From Allobosea sp. ASV33 (GTDB lineage Bacteria; Pseudomonadota; Alphaproteobacteria; Rhizobiales; Beijerinckiaceae), in NCBI RefSeq assembly GCF_016428755.1, contig NZ_JAELTI010000065.1, positions 1 through 32,007 on the forward strand: a stretch of 32,007 nucleotides of DNA, read 5' to 3'. Every line of letters starts with the position of its first letter. The first letter of the stretch is position 1. Below the pieces are notes generated by a model. The model had not been told where the DNA came from. It saw only the letters and a list, made by a program, of their open reading frames with translations, and did not search any database. Below, in pieces: positions 9,205 to 15,679 of this stretch. Made by a program: the position numbers and the translations under genes.

Positions 9205-10263
9205 ATGGACGACCTGGTTTCGGTTCCCGTCCGCACCGACGATCTCGCAGAGCGCGTCGTCGCGGCGATGCGCGAGCACGGCTCGCCGAGCTATCCCCGC
9301 GCCTTCGAGGTCTGGTACGCCCATCTCAGCGGCGAGATGCCGGCTGTCAGCGTCGCGATGAGCGCCATTCTCACCGGCAGCGACGGCAAGGTCACGGCCG
9401 CCGATATCGACAGCCTCTACGAGCGCTTCATCTCAACCGAGCGTTTCTCGCGCCAGGCCGAGCGCACTAGCCTGCAGGTTTTGAGCGAGATCGACGCGAT
9501 GATGGGGCTGGTCGACAAGGCGCTCGGTTCCAGCGAGATCTATCACGGCCGTCTCTGCGCCATGTCCGAGGACGTGCCGCCGGCAACGGACCGGCACAAG
9601 CTACGTGAATGGGTCGAGGCTCTGGTGATGTCGACCCGCGAAGAGGTCACACGCAAGACGCAGCTCGAAGCGGAGCTGCGCAACAGCTCCAACGAGATCC
9701 GCAATCTGCGCGAGGCCCTGGAATCGACCCGCGCCGAGGCCCTCACCGATCCGCTGACCGGCCTCGCCAATCGCCGCCATTTCGAGGAGATGCTGCAGAA
9801 GTCGATCGATCAGGCGACCTTGCGCCGCGAGCCTTTCGCGCTCGTCATGGCCGATATCGACTTCTTCAAGCGCTTCAACGACGCCCATGGCCACCTGACG
9901 GGCGACCAGGTGCTGCGTCTCGTCGCGCGCACGATGAAGGACAAGTTCAAGGACAAGGCGATCATCACCCGCTTCGGCGGCGAGGAGTTCGCCATCATCC
10001 TGCCCGAGGCCGACCTGATCGCCGGCAAGTTCGGGGCGGAGACCGTCCGTCAGGCGCTGCTGACACGCGAATTGATCAAGCGCTCGACCAACGAGAATCT
10101 CGGCCGCATCACCATCTCGCTCGGAGTCTCCAGCTATCGCCGCGGCGATACGGCCGGCTCGCTGGTCGACCGCGCCGACCAGGCCCTGATGCAGGCCAAG
10201 CGCGACGGCCGCAACCGCACGGCCACAGAGGACGTCGTGGAGACGGCCAGCCGCGTCGCCTGA
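9205..10263 (+). CDS. GGDEF-domain protein (probable diguanylate cyclase)
   Basis: The 352-residue product has an N-terminal region of about 170 residues without a recognisable sensor, ending in a helical, probably coiled-coil linker (EVTRKTQLEAELRNSSNEIR), then a GGDEF domain. The domain starts DPLTGLANRRHFEE, contains MADIDFFKRFNDAHGHLTGD, and has GGEEF at 258-262, the active form, so it likely makes cyclic di-GMP from two GTP. The position of the RxxD inhibitory site, nine residues before the GG, reads KDKA, so product inhibition is probably absent. The protein has no membrane segment and should be cytoplasmic. The ATG at 9205 has a GGGGTGGTG ribosome binding site at 9191-9199. Two palindromes lie just upstream. 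Such proteins usually regulate attachment, motility or polysaccharide output. Confidence 0.88.
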   Translation: MDDLVSVPVRTDDLAERVVAAMREHGSPSYPRAFEVWYAHLSGEMPAVSVAMSAILTGSDGKVTAADIDSLYERFISTERFSRQAERTSLQVLSEIDAMMGLVDKALGSSEIYHGRLCAMSEDVPPATDRHKLREWVEALVMSTREEVTRKTQLEAELRNSSNEIRNLREALESTRAEALTDPLTGLANRRHFEEMLQKSIDQATLRREPFALVMADIDFFKRFNDAHGHLTGDQVLRLVARTMKDKFKDKAIITRFGGEEFAIILPEADLIAGKFGAETVRQALLTRELIKRSTNENLGRITISLGVSSYRRGDTAGSLVDRADQALMQAKRDGRNRTATEDVVETASRVA

Positions 10264-10297
10264 GGCGAAGCGATTCCATCTCTCCTCAGAACTACGC

Positions 10298-10393
10298 CGT
10301 CATCCCGGGCTTCCCCCGGGATCTATCGGAGGGCCCCGGAGCTCTACGATAGATTCCGGATCGGCGCGGCGCTGCCGCTTGTCCGGGATGACG
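10298..10393. repeat. BIME-like inverted-repeat element, copy 1
   Basis: The 96-base segment begins CGTCATCCCGG and ends with its exact reverse complement, CCGGGATGACG. Inside are further paired arms: CCCGGG...CCCGGG and ATCTATCG (10321-10328) with CGATAGAT (10347-10354). It lies between the convergent GGDEF and sufA genes. Similar ends occur in three other elements in this window, so it is a member of a dispersed repeat family and may also stop transcription from both sides. Confidence 0.75.
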
Positions 10394-10421
10394 CGATGGC
10401 TCCAGCAGAAACCCAAATGGC

Positions 10422-10811
10422 TTACGGCGCCGCCAGCGCGCTCTCGCTTTGTGGCTTGATCTCGACGGATTCGCCGCAGCCGCAAGCCGAGACCTGATTG
10501 GGATTGTTGAAGACGAAGGTTGACGAGAACCGGTCGGTCTTGAAGTCGAGCTCAGTGCCGAGCAGGAACAGCACGGCCTTGGCGTCGACGACCACCGTCG
10601 CGTCCTTGTCGGTCACGACCTCGTCGCCCTTGCTGACCGCGCGCGCGATCTCGAACGTGTATTCCATGCCGGCGCAGCCGCCCTTCTTGACGCCGACCCG
10701 TAGGCCGAGCGCCGGAGCATCCCCGTCCGGGGATTGCGCCATGATCTCGCGGATGCGGGCCGCCGCGGCGTCGGTCAGCGAAATGACCTTGAGGCCCGGT
10801 ATCGAAAACAT
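10422..10811 (-). CDS. sufA: HesB/IscA-type Fe-S cluster carrier
   Basis: The 129-residue product is an A-type Fe-S carrier that accepts clusters from the SufBCD scaffold and passes them to target enzymes. The three conserved cysteines are present: one in KKGGCAGMEYTFE and two in VSACGCGESVE near the C-terminus. The fold-defining SLTDAAAARIREIM start and FVFNNPNQ block are also typical. A strong ribosome binding site, GGAGGG, is six bases before the ATG at 10809-10811. It lies on the same strand as the main suf operon but about 2.6 kb from the last hypothetical gene there, separated by two plus-strand genes and a PhzF-like gene, so it probably has its own promoter. A small hairpin identical in loop to one before sufB lies just upstream. 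ErpA or IscA naming would be possible; sufA rests on context. Confidence 0.88.
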   Translation of the reverse strand: MFSIPGLKVISLTDAAAARIREIMAQSPDGDAPALGLRVGVKKGGCAGMEYTFEIARAVSKGDEVVTDKDATVVVDAKAVLFLLGTELDFKTDRFSSTFVFNNPNQVSACGCGESVEIKPQSESALAAP

Positions 10812-10827
10812 CTGTTTCCCTCCTCGA

Positions 10828-10844
10828 CCGGGTTCAAGGCCCGG
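10828..10844 (-). promoter_or_regulatory. Leader hairpin before the sufA ribosome binding site
   Basis: Read on the minus strand it is CCGGG-CCTTGAA-CCCGG: a five-base stem with a seven-base loop, ending 16 bases before the sufA ATG and just upstream of the GGAGGG ribosome binding site. The same loop and stem core recur in front of sufB at 19417-19433. Confidence 0.5.
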
Positions 10845-11028
10845 TGAAGCAAGATTGGTCCTACCAACATAGGGATCGGCGGGGCTTTCGTCGAGATGGC
10901 GCCTGCATGCCATGCGCCGGCTATCCGGCCCCTGCCCGCCCAGCGCATTGCGGAACAGCCCGGCTCATGCACTCTGGCGCTTCAGAATCCCCGAGGCTCC
11001 GAGAGCCCTTCCAACCGGCAGGAAAACC

Positions 11029-12096
11029 ATGGCGCATCGTCTGCATCGCCCCGAATCGCTGCACGCCCTCGTCCGCGACATGGTCGTGAAGGCCGGCTGG
11101 ACCGAAGCGGAGGCGCAGGAGACCGCCGACCACCTCGTCCTCGCCAATCTCAACGGGCATGACAGCCACGGGGTCGGCATGCTGCCGCTCTATTTCCAGT
11201 CGCTTGCCGACGGCAATCTCAGCCCGGCATCGCAGCCGCAGACGCGCGTCGATACGGCGCCCTTCCTGATCATCGACGGAAAGGTCGCGCTCGGCCAGCC
11301 GAATGCCCGCAACGCCGTCGACCGCGCGGTCGCGATGGCGCAGACGGGCGGCGTCGCCATCGTCAACCTGCTCGATTCCCATCATATCGGCCGCATCGGC
11401 CATTATGCCGAGGTCGCCGCCGAGGCCGGGCTGATCTCGTTCTTCTGGGTCAATGTCGCCGGCCGCCCGCCGATCGTCGCGCCCTATGCCGCGAAGGAAG
11501 CCCGCTTCGGCACCAATCCCCACGCGATCGGCATCCCCGTCCCCGGCGGCGATCCCCTGATCCTCGACTTCGCCACCAGCCGCATGGCCCATGGCAAGGC
11601 CCGCGTGGCGCTCAACAAGGGCGAGCAGGTTCCGCCCGGCTACATCATCGACGGCGAGGGCCGCCCGACCACGGACCCGGCCCATGTCTTCGCCAGCCCC
11701 GACCATCCGCTCGGCGCGCTCCTGCCCTTCGGGGACCACAAGGGCGCGGGCCTTTCGCTCATCGCCGAATTGCTCTCGGCTGGCCTGATGGGCGCCGCCC
11801 GCATCGACCAGAAGCCGCAGAAGACCTGGGTGATCAACTCGCTCTTCGGCGTCATCATCGACCCGGCCCGGCTGGAGCCCGATGCCGAACTGCGCCGCAG
11901 CCGCACCGAGAGCTATCTCGCCTTCGTGCGTGCCGCCAAGCCGATGGATCCGGCCAATCCGGTGCTCGCGCCCGGCGACAAGGAGCGCAAGGTCAGGATC
12001 GAGCGGCAGGCCGCGGGCATCCCGCTCGACGACGAGACCTGGTCGCAGATCGTGGCCGCCGCCAGGCAGCACGGCATCGACGCCGAGAGCTACTGA
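11029..12096 (+). CDS. hcxB: Malate/L-lactate-type dehydrogenase, hydroxycarboxylate dehydrogenase B-like
   Basis: The 355-residue product belongs to the Ldh2/MDH2 oxidoreductase family, which oxidises 2-hydroxy acids with NAD(P) and has no Rossmann fold of the classical LDH type. Diagnostic blocks are LANLNGHDSHGVGMLPLYF, SHHIGRIGHYAE (catalytic histidine region), RFGTNPHAIGIP and LPFGDHKGAGLSL. These, together with VPPGYIIDGEGRPTT and the ERQAAGIPLDDETW ending, strongly resemble Escherichia coli YbiC/HcxB, including its length of about 360. The substrate is inferred only from that resemblance. The ATG at 11029 is preceded by AGGA at 11020-11023. It is followed after four bases by the YjbR-like gene, so the two form a small plus-strand unit sitting between sufA and the main suf operon. 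Confidence 0.82.
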   Translation: MAHRLHRPESLHALVRDMVVKAGWTEAEAQETADHLVLANLNGHDSHGVGMLPLYFQSLADGNLSPASQPQTRVDTAPFLIIDGKVALGQPNARNAVDRAVAMAQTGGVAIVNLLDSHHIGRIGHYAEVAAEAGLISFFWVNVAGRPPIVAPYAAKEARFGTNPHAIGIPVPGGDPLILDFATSRMAHGKARVALNKGEQVPPGYIIDGEGRPTTDPAHVFASPDHPLGALLPFGDHKGAGLSLIAELLSAGLMGAARIDQKPQKTWVINSLFGVIIDPARLEPDAELRRSRTESYLAFVRAAKPMDPANPVLAPGDKERKVRIERQAAGIPLDDETWSQIVAAARQHGIDAESY

Positions 12097-12100
12097 GAGC

Positions 12101-12457
12101 ATGTCGCCCGAAGCCTACAACACCTTCTGCGCGAGCCTCCCGGCCACCAGCCATGTCGTGCAATGGGGCGGAGCCGATGTCTGGAAGGTCGGCGGCAAGG
12201 TCTTCGCCATCGGCCGGCAGCAGGAGGATGGCGAGATGGCCGTTTCCTTCAAATGCTCGCCGATGGGCTTCGACATCCTGAGCGAGCAGCCGGGGCTCAG
12301 GCCCGCGCCCTATCTCGCCTCGCGCGGCATGAAATGGATCCAATGGCTCACCGGCGAGAGCATGCCGGACGACGCCCTGTGTGACTATCTCGCTGAGAGC
12401 CACCGCCTCGCCGCCGCCGGGCTGACGAAGCGGGTGCGGGCCGAACTCGGCCTATAG
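12101..12457 (+). CDS. MmcQ/YjbR family protein
   Basis: The 118-residue product starts MSPEAYNTFCASLPATSHVV and matches the small MmcQ/YjbR fold: an N-terminal helix, then VWKVGGKVFAIG, VSFKCSPMGFDIL, and RPAPYLASRGMKWI with a final helical region ending AAGLTKRVRAELGL. The fold resembles a CyaY-like or double-wing DNA-binding module, but the biochemical role of the family is not settled. Its ATG lies four bases after the dehydrogenase stop, so the two genes are probably cotranscribed and translationally coupled. Its last two codons, CTA TAG, share the palindromic hexamer used by the convergent PhzF-like gene as its own Leu-stop, so the two coding regions overlap by six bases. Confidence 0.85.
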   Translation: MSPEAYNTFCASLPATSHVVQWGGADVWKVGGKVFAIGRQQEDGEMAVSFKCSPMGFDILSEQPGLRPAPYLASRGMKWIQWLTGESMPDDALCDYLAESHRLAAAGLTKRVRAELGL

Positions 12458-13339
12458 CAGCGCCTCGCCCCGGAACATCGGCACGCAGCCGCCGCCGACC
12501 CGCGAGCGGAACCCGTCCGCAGCACGCCGGGACGTGACGTTCAGACGGCTCGGGCGCCCCATCTCGACGCCCTGCGTGATGCTGTAGGCAGCCTCGTCGC
12601 CGCCATCAAGCGACAGGAGCAATGCGCCGAGCGTCGCGCTGGCGCTGCCGGTGGCCGGGTCTTCCCAGGTGCCGGCCAGCGGCGCGAACATCCGCGCCCG
12701 GACCGCATTGCCGTCGCGGGCATAGAGGAACAGCGACAGCCGCCCCTGCAGTTTCGGATTCTGGCTTTCGAGCTTGCGGAAGGCTGCGATATCGGGCGTG
12801 GCGCCGGCCAGCGCGGCCGGCGCGATCTGCACCAGCACGAATTTCACGCCGAGCGAGGCCTGGACCGGCTTGTGAGCGCTGGTGACGATGTCGGAAGGAG
12901 CCACGCCTGCGCAGGCAGCGATGCCATCGACCGGCAGTTCGATGCCGAGCGACAGCGCCTGCGGCGCGGCGATCACCGCACCCGTCACCGCGCCGGCCGC
13001 ATCGCGCTCCACCGCGATCTCGATCAGCCCGGCCAACTGCTCGAAGCGCAGCAAGCCGTTACGGTCGCGGCCATGGCGGGCCAGCACGCAGGCCGTACCG
13101 ACATTGGGATGGCCGGCGAAGGGCATCTCGGCGGTGCGATGGAAGATGCGCACGCGCGCATCGTTGGCTGGATCGTCCGGCGGCAGGACGAAGGTCGTCT
13201 CGCTATAGTTCATCTCCGCCGCGAGCGACTGCATCTGGGCGTCGGACAAGCCCCGCGCATCCGTGAAGACCGCGAGCTGGTTGCCGCCGAAGGGGCGGTC
13301 GGTGAAGACGTCGACGGTCTCGTAGGGAAAGCTGGGCAT
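12452..13339 (-). CDS. PhzF family isomerase/epimerase-like protein
   Basis: The 295-residue product has both halves of the PhzF (diaminopimelate epimerase-like) fold. The N-terminal part reads YETVDVFTDRPFGGNQLAVF and EMNYSETTFVLPP, with the Glu that acts as general acid/base in PhzF; FAGHPNVGTACVLA follows. The C-terminal half has WEDPATGSASATLGALLL, the matching phosphate/carboxylate-binding loop. No phenazine genes are nearby, so a phenazine role is unlikely; most genomic copies have unknown substrates. The ATG at 13337-13339 has GGAG seven bases upstream. The gene ends in a six-base overlap with the convergent YjbR-like gene. It lies on the same strand as the suf genes, 112 bases after the small membrane protein, but I see nothing linking it to Fe-S assembly. 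Confidence 0.87.
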   Translation of the reverse strand: MPSFPYETVDVFTDRPFGGNQLAVFTDARGLSDAQMQSLAAEMNYSETTFVLPPDDPANDARVRIFHRTAEMPFAGHPNVGTACVLARHGRDRNGLLRFEQLAGLIEIAVERDAAGAVTGAVIAAPQALSLGIELPVDGIAACAGVAPSDIVTSAHKPVQASLGVKFVLVQIAPAALAGATPDIAAFRKLESQNPKLQGRLSLFLYARDGNAVRARMFAPLAGTWEDPATGSASATLGALLLSLDGGDEAAYSITQGVEMGRPSRLNVTSRRAADGFRSRVGGGCVPMFRGEALL

Positions 13340-13451
13340 GGCAGGCTCCGGTGGCGACAAGCATACGCCCCGTCTTGATGCCATCGTTGCCCGGTCAGGA
13401 ATAATGAAGGTCGATCATGCGATCGATCACGCAGGCGAGCCGTTTCCGCCG

Positions 13452-13790
13452 TCACAGCAGAAAATGGAAACCGAAGCCGAGAATGACGAAACCGGCGGCG
13501 ACGACCTGCGCAACGAAGAGAGGCTTCAGCCGGAACGCTTGCGCGCTGTGGAACTCGGAGCGCTCCGAACGCGACATCCGCTCGCGGGCCTTGAACTGCT
13601 CGGCGAGCGCCGATGGATCGCTGCTTGCCCCGTCGCGCTCGAGGTCCATCCGCACGGCGATGAACCCAATGACGAGGCCGAGCACGCCGAGGCCGAAGAA
13701 ACCGATCAGCCGCAAGGCTGCGTAGAAAACGCCGATCAGCAAGGCGGCCAGGAACGGAAAGACCAGATAGTCCCACTTCGTCGCGCGCAT
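13452..13790 (-). CDS. Small membrane protein of unknown function at the end of the suf operon
   Basis: The 112-residue product begins MRATKWDYLVFPFLAALLIG. It has two adjacent hydrophobic segments in the first 50 residues, a charged central region (VRMDLERDGASSD...ERMSRSERSEFHSAQ) and a third hydrophobic helix at the C-terminus ending FGFHFLL. I do not recognise a family. It follows the SufT-like gene after 37 bases on the same strand and may be the last gene of the suf transcript. Its start codon lies in one arm of an eight-base inverted repeat (13784-13791 and 13798-13805) whose loop contains the only purine-rich stretch upstream, so translation may depend on that structure or on coupling from upstream. 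Confidence 0.65.
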   Translation of the reverse strand: MRATKWDYLVFPFLAALLIGVFYAALRLIGFFGLGVLGLVIGFIAVRMDLERDGASSDPSALAEQFKARERMSRSERSEFHSAQAFRLKPLFVAQVVAAGFVILGFGFHFLL

Positions 13791-13827
13791 GCCTCATCAT
13801 GCGCGAGAGCGAGGGAACGGTCCAGCC

Positions 13828-14211
13828 TCACCACATGTCGAGCGCGACGCGGGCCTCGTCGGACATCCGCGACTGGTCCCAGGGCGGGTCGAACGTCATG
13901 TTGACCGTCACGCCCGCGACGCCAGGCACCGTGCTGACGGCATTCTCGACCCAGCCCGGCATCTCGCCGGCAACCGGGCAGCCCGGCGCAGTCAGAGTCA
14001 TGTCGATGGTGATCTGCCGGTCGTCGGCGATATCGACGCGATAGATCAGGCCGAGCTCGTAGATGTCGGAGGGAATCTCCGGATCGTAGACCGTCTTCAG
14101 CGCGGCCACGATATCGTCCGTCAGCCGGTCGATCTCCTCCGGCGGCAATGCGGTGCCCTTGCCCATCGCGGGGGCGTTCGGCTTCAGGTCGTCGGCGACG
14201 CTGTCGGTCAT
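13828..14211 (-). CDS. sufT: SUF-associated DUF59 (MIP18-like) Fe-S assembly protein
   Basis: The 127-residue product contains the DUF59/MIP18 core: DDIVAALKTVYDPEIPSDIY, then ELGLIYRVDIADDRQITIDM and TLTAPGCPVAGEMPGWVENA with the conserved cysteine. The N-terminal 25 residues are polar and variable. Members of this group encoded within suf operons help mature Fe-S proteins, probably in cluster transfer; they are commonly called SufT or 'SUF system Fe-S cluster assembly protein'. The gene follows sufS after 15 bases on the same strand, which supports the role. PaaD, a relative used in phenylacetate oxygenase maturation, is excluded by context. The mechanism is not well established for the family. 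Confidence 0.85.
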   Translation of the reverse strand: MTDSVADDLKPNAPAMGKGTALPPEEIDRLTDDIVAALKTVYDPEIPSDIYELGLIYRVDIADDRQITIDMTLTAPGCPVAGEMPGWVENAVSTVPGVAGVTVNMTFDPPWDQSRMSDEARVALDMW

Positions 14212-14226
14212 CTCTTCAAATCCCGG

Positions 14227-15465
14227 TCAGGCGAACAGGCTCTCGGCCTTCCGCAGGGCATCGACCAGCTTGTCCACTTCTTCGAGCGTGTTGTAGAGCC
14301 CGAACGAGGCGCGGCAGGTCGATGTCACCCCATATCGTGCCAAAAGCGGCATGGCGCAATGGGTGCCGGCCCTGACGGCGACGCCGGCGCGGTCGATCAC
14401 GGTCGCGACGTCATGGGCATGGGCGCCCTTCATCTCGAAGGCGACGATCGCGCCCTTCTCCCGCGCCTTGCCGAAGATGCGGATCGAGTTCATCTCGCCG
14501 AGCCGCTCCATCGCATAGGCGCCGAGCTTGGCCTCATGCGCTGCGATGTTCTCGCGGCCGAGCGCCATCATGTAGTCGAGCGCGGCGCCCAGGCCGACCG
14601 CCTCGACGATCGCCGGCGTGCCGGATTCGAAGCGATGCGGCGGGTCGTTATAGGTGACGGTGTCTTCGCTGACGGTGACGATCATCTCGCCGCCACCCTC
14701 GTAAGGCGGCAGCTTGTCGAGCCATTCCTTCTTGCCCCAGAGGATGCCGGAGCCGGTCGGCCCGTAGGTCTTGTGACCGGTGAAGGCGTAGAAGTCGCAG
14801 CCCAGCGCCTGCACGTCGACCGGCAGGTGGACGGCGCCCTGGCTGCCGTCGACCACCAGCGGAATGCCGTAGGAGCGGCAGATCGCGGAGACCTCGGCGA
14901 TCGGGATGATCGTGCCGATCGCGTTCGACATCTGCGTCAGCGACACCACCTTGGTGCGCGGCGAGATCAGCTTCTCGAATTCCTCGATGAGGAAATTGCC
15001 GTCCTCGTCGATCGGCGCCCATTTGATCACGGCGCCGTGGCGCTCGCGCCAATAGTGCCAGGGCACGATGTTGGAATGGTGCTCCAGAATCGAGAGGATG
15101 ATCTCGTCGCCTTCCTGGATCTGCAGATGGCGCCCGAGCGAGGAGGCCACCGTGTTGAGCGCCCCGGTGGATGAGCGCGTGAACACGATCTCCTCCAGAT
15201 GCGCCGCATTCAGGAAGCGGCGCGCACTTTCGCGAGCCGCTTCATAGGCTTCCGTCGAAGCGTTGGCGAGATAGTGCAGGCCGCGATGGACATTGGCGTA
15301 GTCCTCCCGCATCAGCCGCGTCATCGCCTCGATCACCGCTTCCGGCTTCTGGGCCGAGGCGGCGTTGTCGAGATAGACCAGCGGCTTGCCATAGACCTCC
15401 CGGCTCAGGATCGCGAAATCCTTGCGGATGGCCTGGACGTCGTAGGGCTTCGCCAGCGCGTTCAT
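14227..15465 (-). CDS. sufS: Cysteine desulfurase, SufS type (group II)
   Basis: The 412-residue PLP enzyme takes sulfur from cysteine as a persulfide for cluster building, releasing alanine. The PLP lysine is K232 in FTGHKTYGP. The sulfur-carrying cysteine is C370 in VAVRAGTHCAMPLL, matching the short group II active-site loop (E. coli SufS reads RTGHHCAMPL; the first His is Thr here). Other landmarks are YLDNAASAQKP, HHSNIVPW and VVDGSQGAVH. It starts at the ATG 15463-15465, four bases after the stop of the tautomerase-like gene. No SufE or SufU partner is encoded in the window, so its sulfur acceptor must be elsewhere. It is the second cysteine desulfurase in the cluster, next to an IscS-type enzyme at the operon start. 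Confidence 0.95.
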   Translation of the reverse strand: MNALAKPYDVQAIRKDFAILSREVYGKPLVYLDNAASAQKPEAVIEAMTRLMREDYANVHRGLHYLANASTEAYEAARESARRFLNAAHLEEIVFTRSSTGALNTVASSLGRHLQIQEGDEIILSILEHHSNIVPWHYWRERHGAVIKWAPIDEDGNFLIEEFEKLISPRTKVVSLTQMSNAIGTIIPIAEVSAICRSYGIPLVVDGSQGAVHLPVDVQALGCDFYAFTGHKTYGPTGSGILWGKKEWLDKLPPYEGGGEMIVTVSEDTVTYNDPPHRFESGTPAIVEAVGLGAALDYMMALGRENIAAHEAKLGAYAMERLGEMNSIRIFGKAREKGAIVAFEMKGAHAHDVATVIDRAGVAVRAGTHCAMPLLARYGVTSTCRASFGLYNTLEEVDKLVDALRKAESLFA

Positions 15466-15469
15466 CGGT

Positions 15470-15679
15470 TCAGGCCTTTCCGGGCGTAGCGGGAGCCTTG
15501 TCGGTGACGAGCTCGCCGCCATGGCCCCAATCCTCGCGCTCGATCTCCTGGATCACGATATGGGTATTCTCAGGGTTCTTGCCGAGCACCTTGACCAGCG
15601 TATCCGTGAATTCCTTCACGATCTGCGCCTTCTGCTGGCGCGACGCGCCCTTCGTGATCTGGAGATTGATGTAGGGCAT
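15470..15679 (-). CDS. 4-oxalocrotonate tautomerase-like protein
   Basis: The 69-residue product starts MPYINLQITKGASRQQKAQI, giving the family's catalytic proline after loss of Met1, then a helix (VKEFTDTLVKVLG) and the TIGR-type end NTHIVIQEIEREDWGHGGEL. This is the tautomerase superfamily, small beta-alpha-beta proteins acting as hexamers on 2-hydroxydienoates or related compounds. Its ATG shares one base with the sufD stop (TGATG) and it ends four bases before sufS, so it is translated as part of the suf operon. No aromatic ring-cleavage genes are nearby to supply a substrate. Its presence between sufD and sufS is odd and is discussed as a finding. Confidence 0.88.
   Translation of the reverse strand: MPYINLQITKGASRQQKAQIVKEFTDTLVKVLGKNPENTHIVIQEIEREDWGHGGELVTDKAPATPGKA

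Noticed and set aside
13583..13594. GCGGGCCTTGAA, same as part of the suf leader hairpins
   Set aside because: It lies within a coding region on the opposite strand, without the complementary arm, so it looks like chance.
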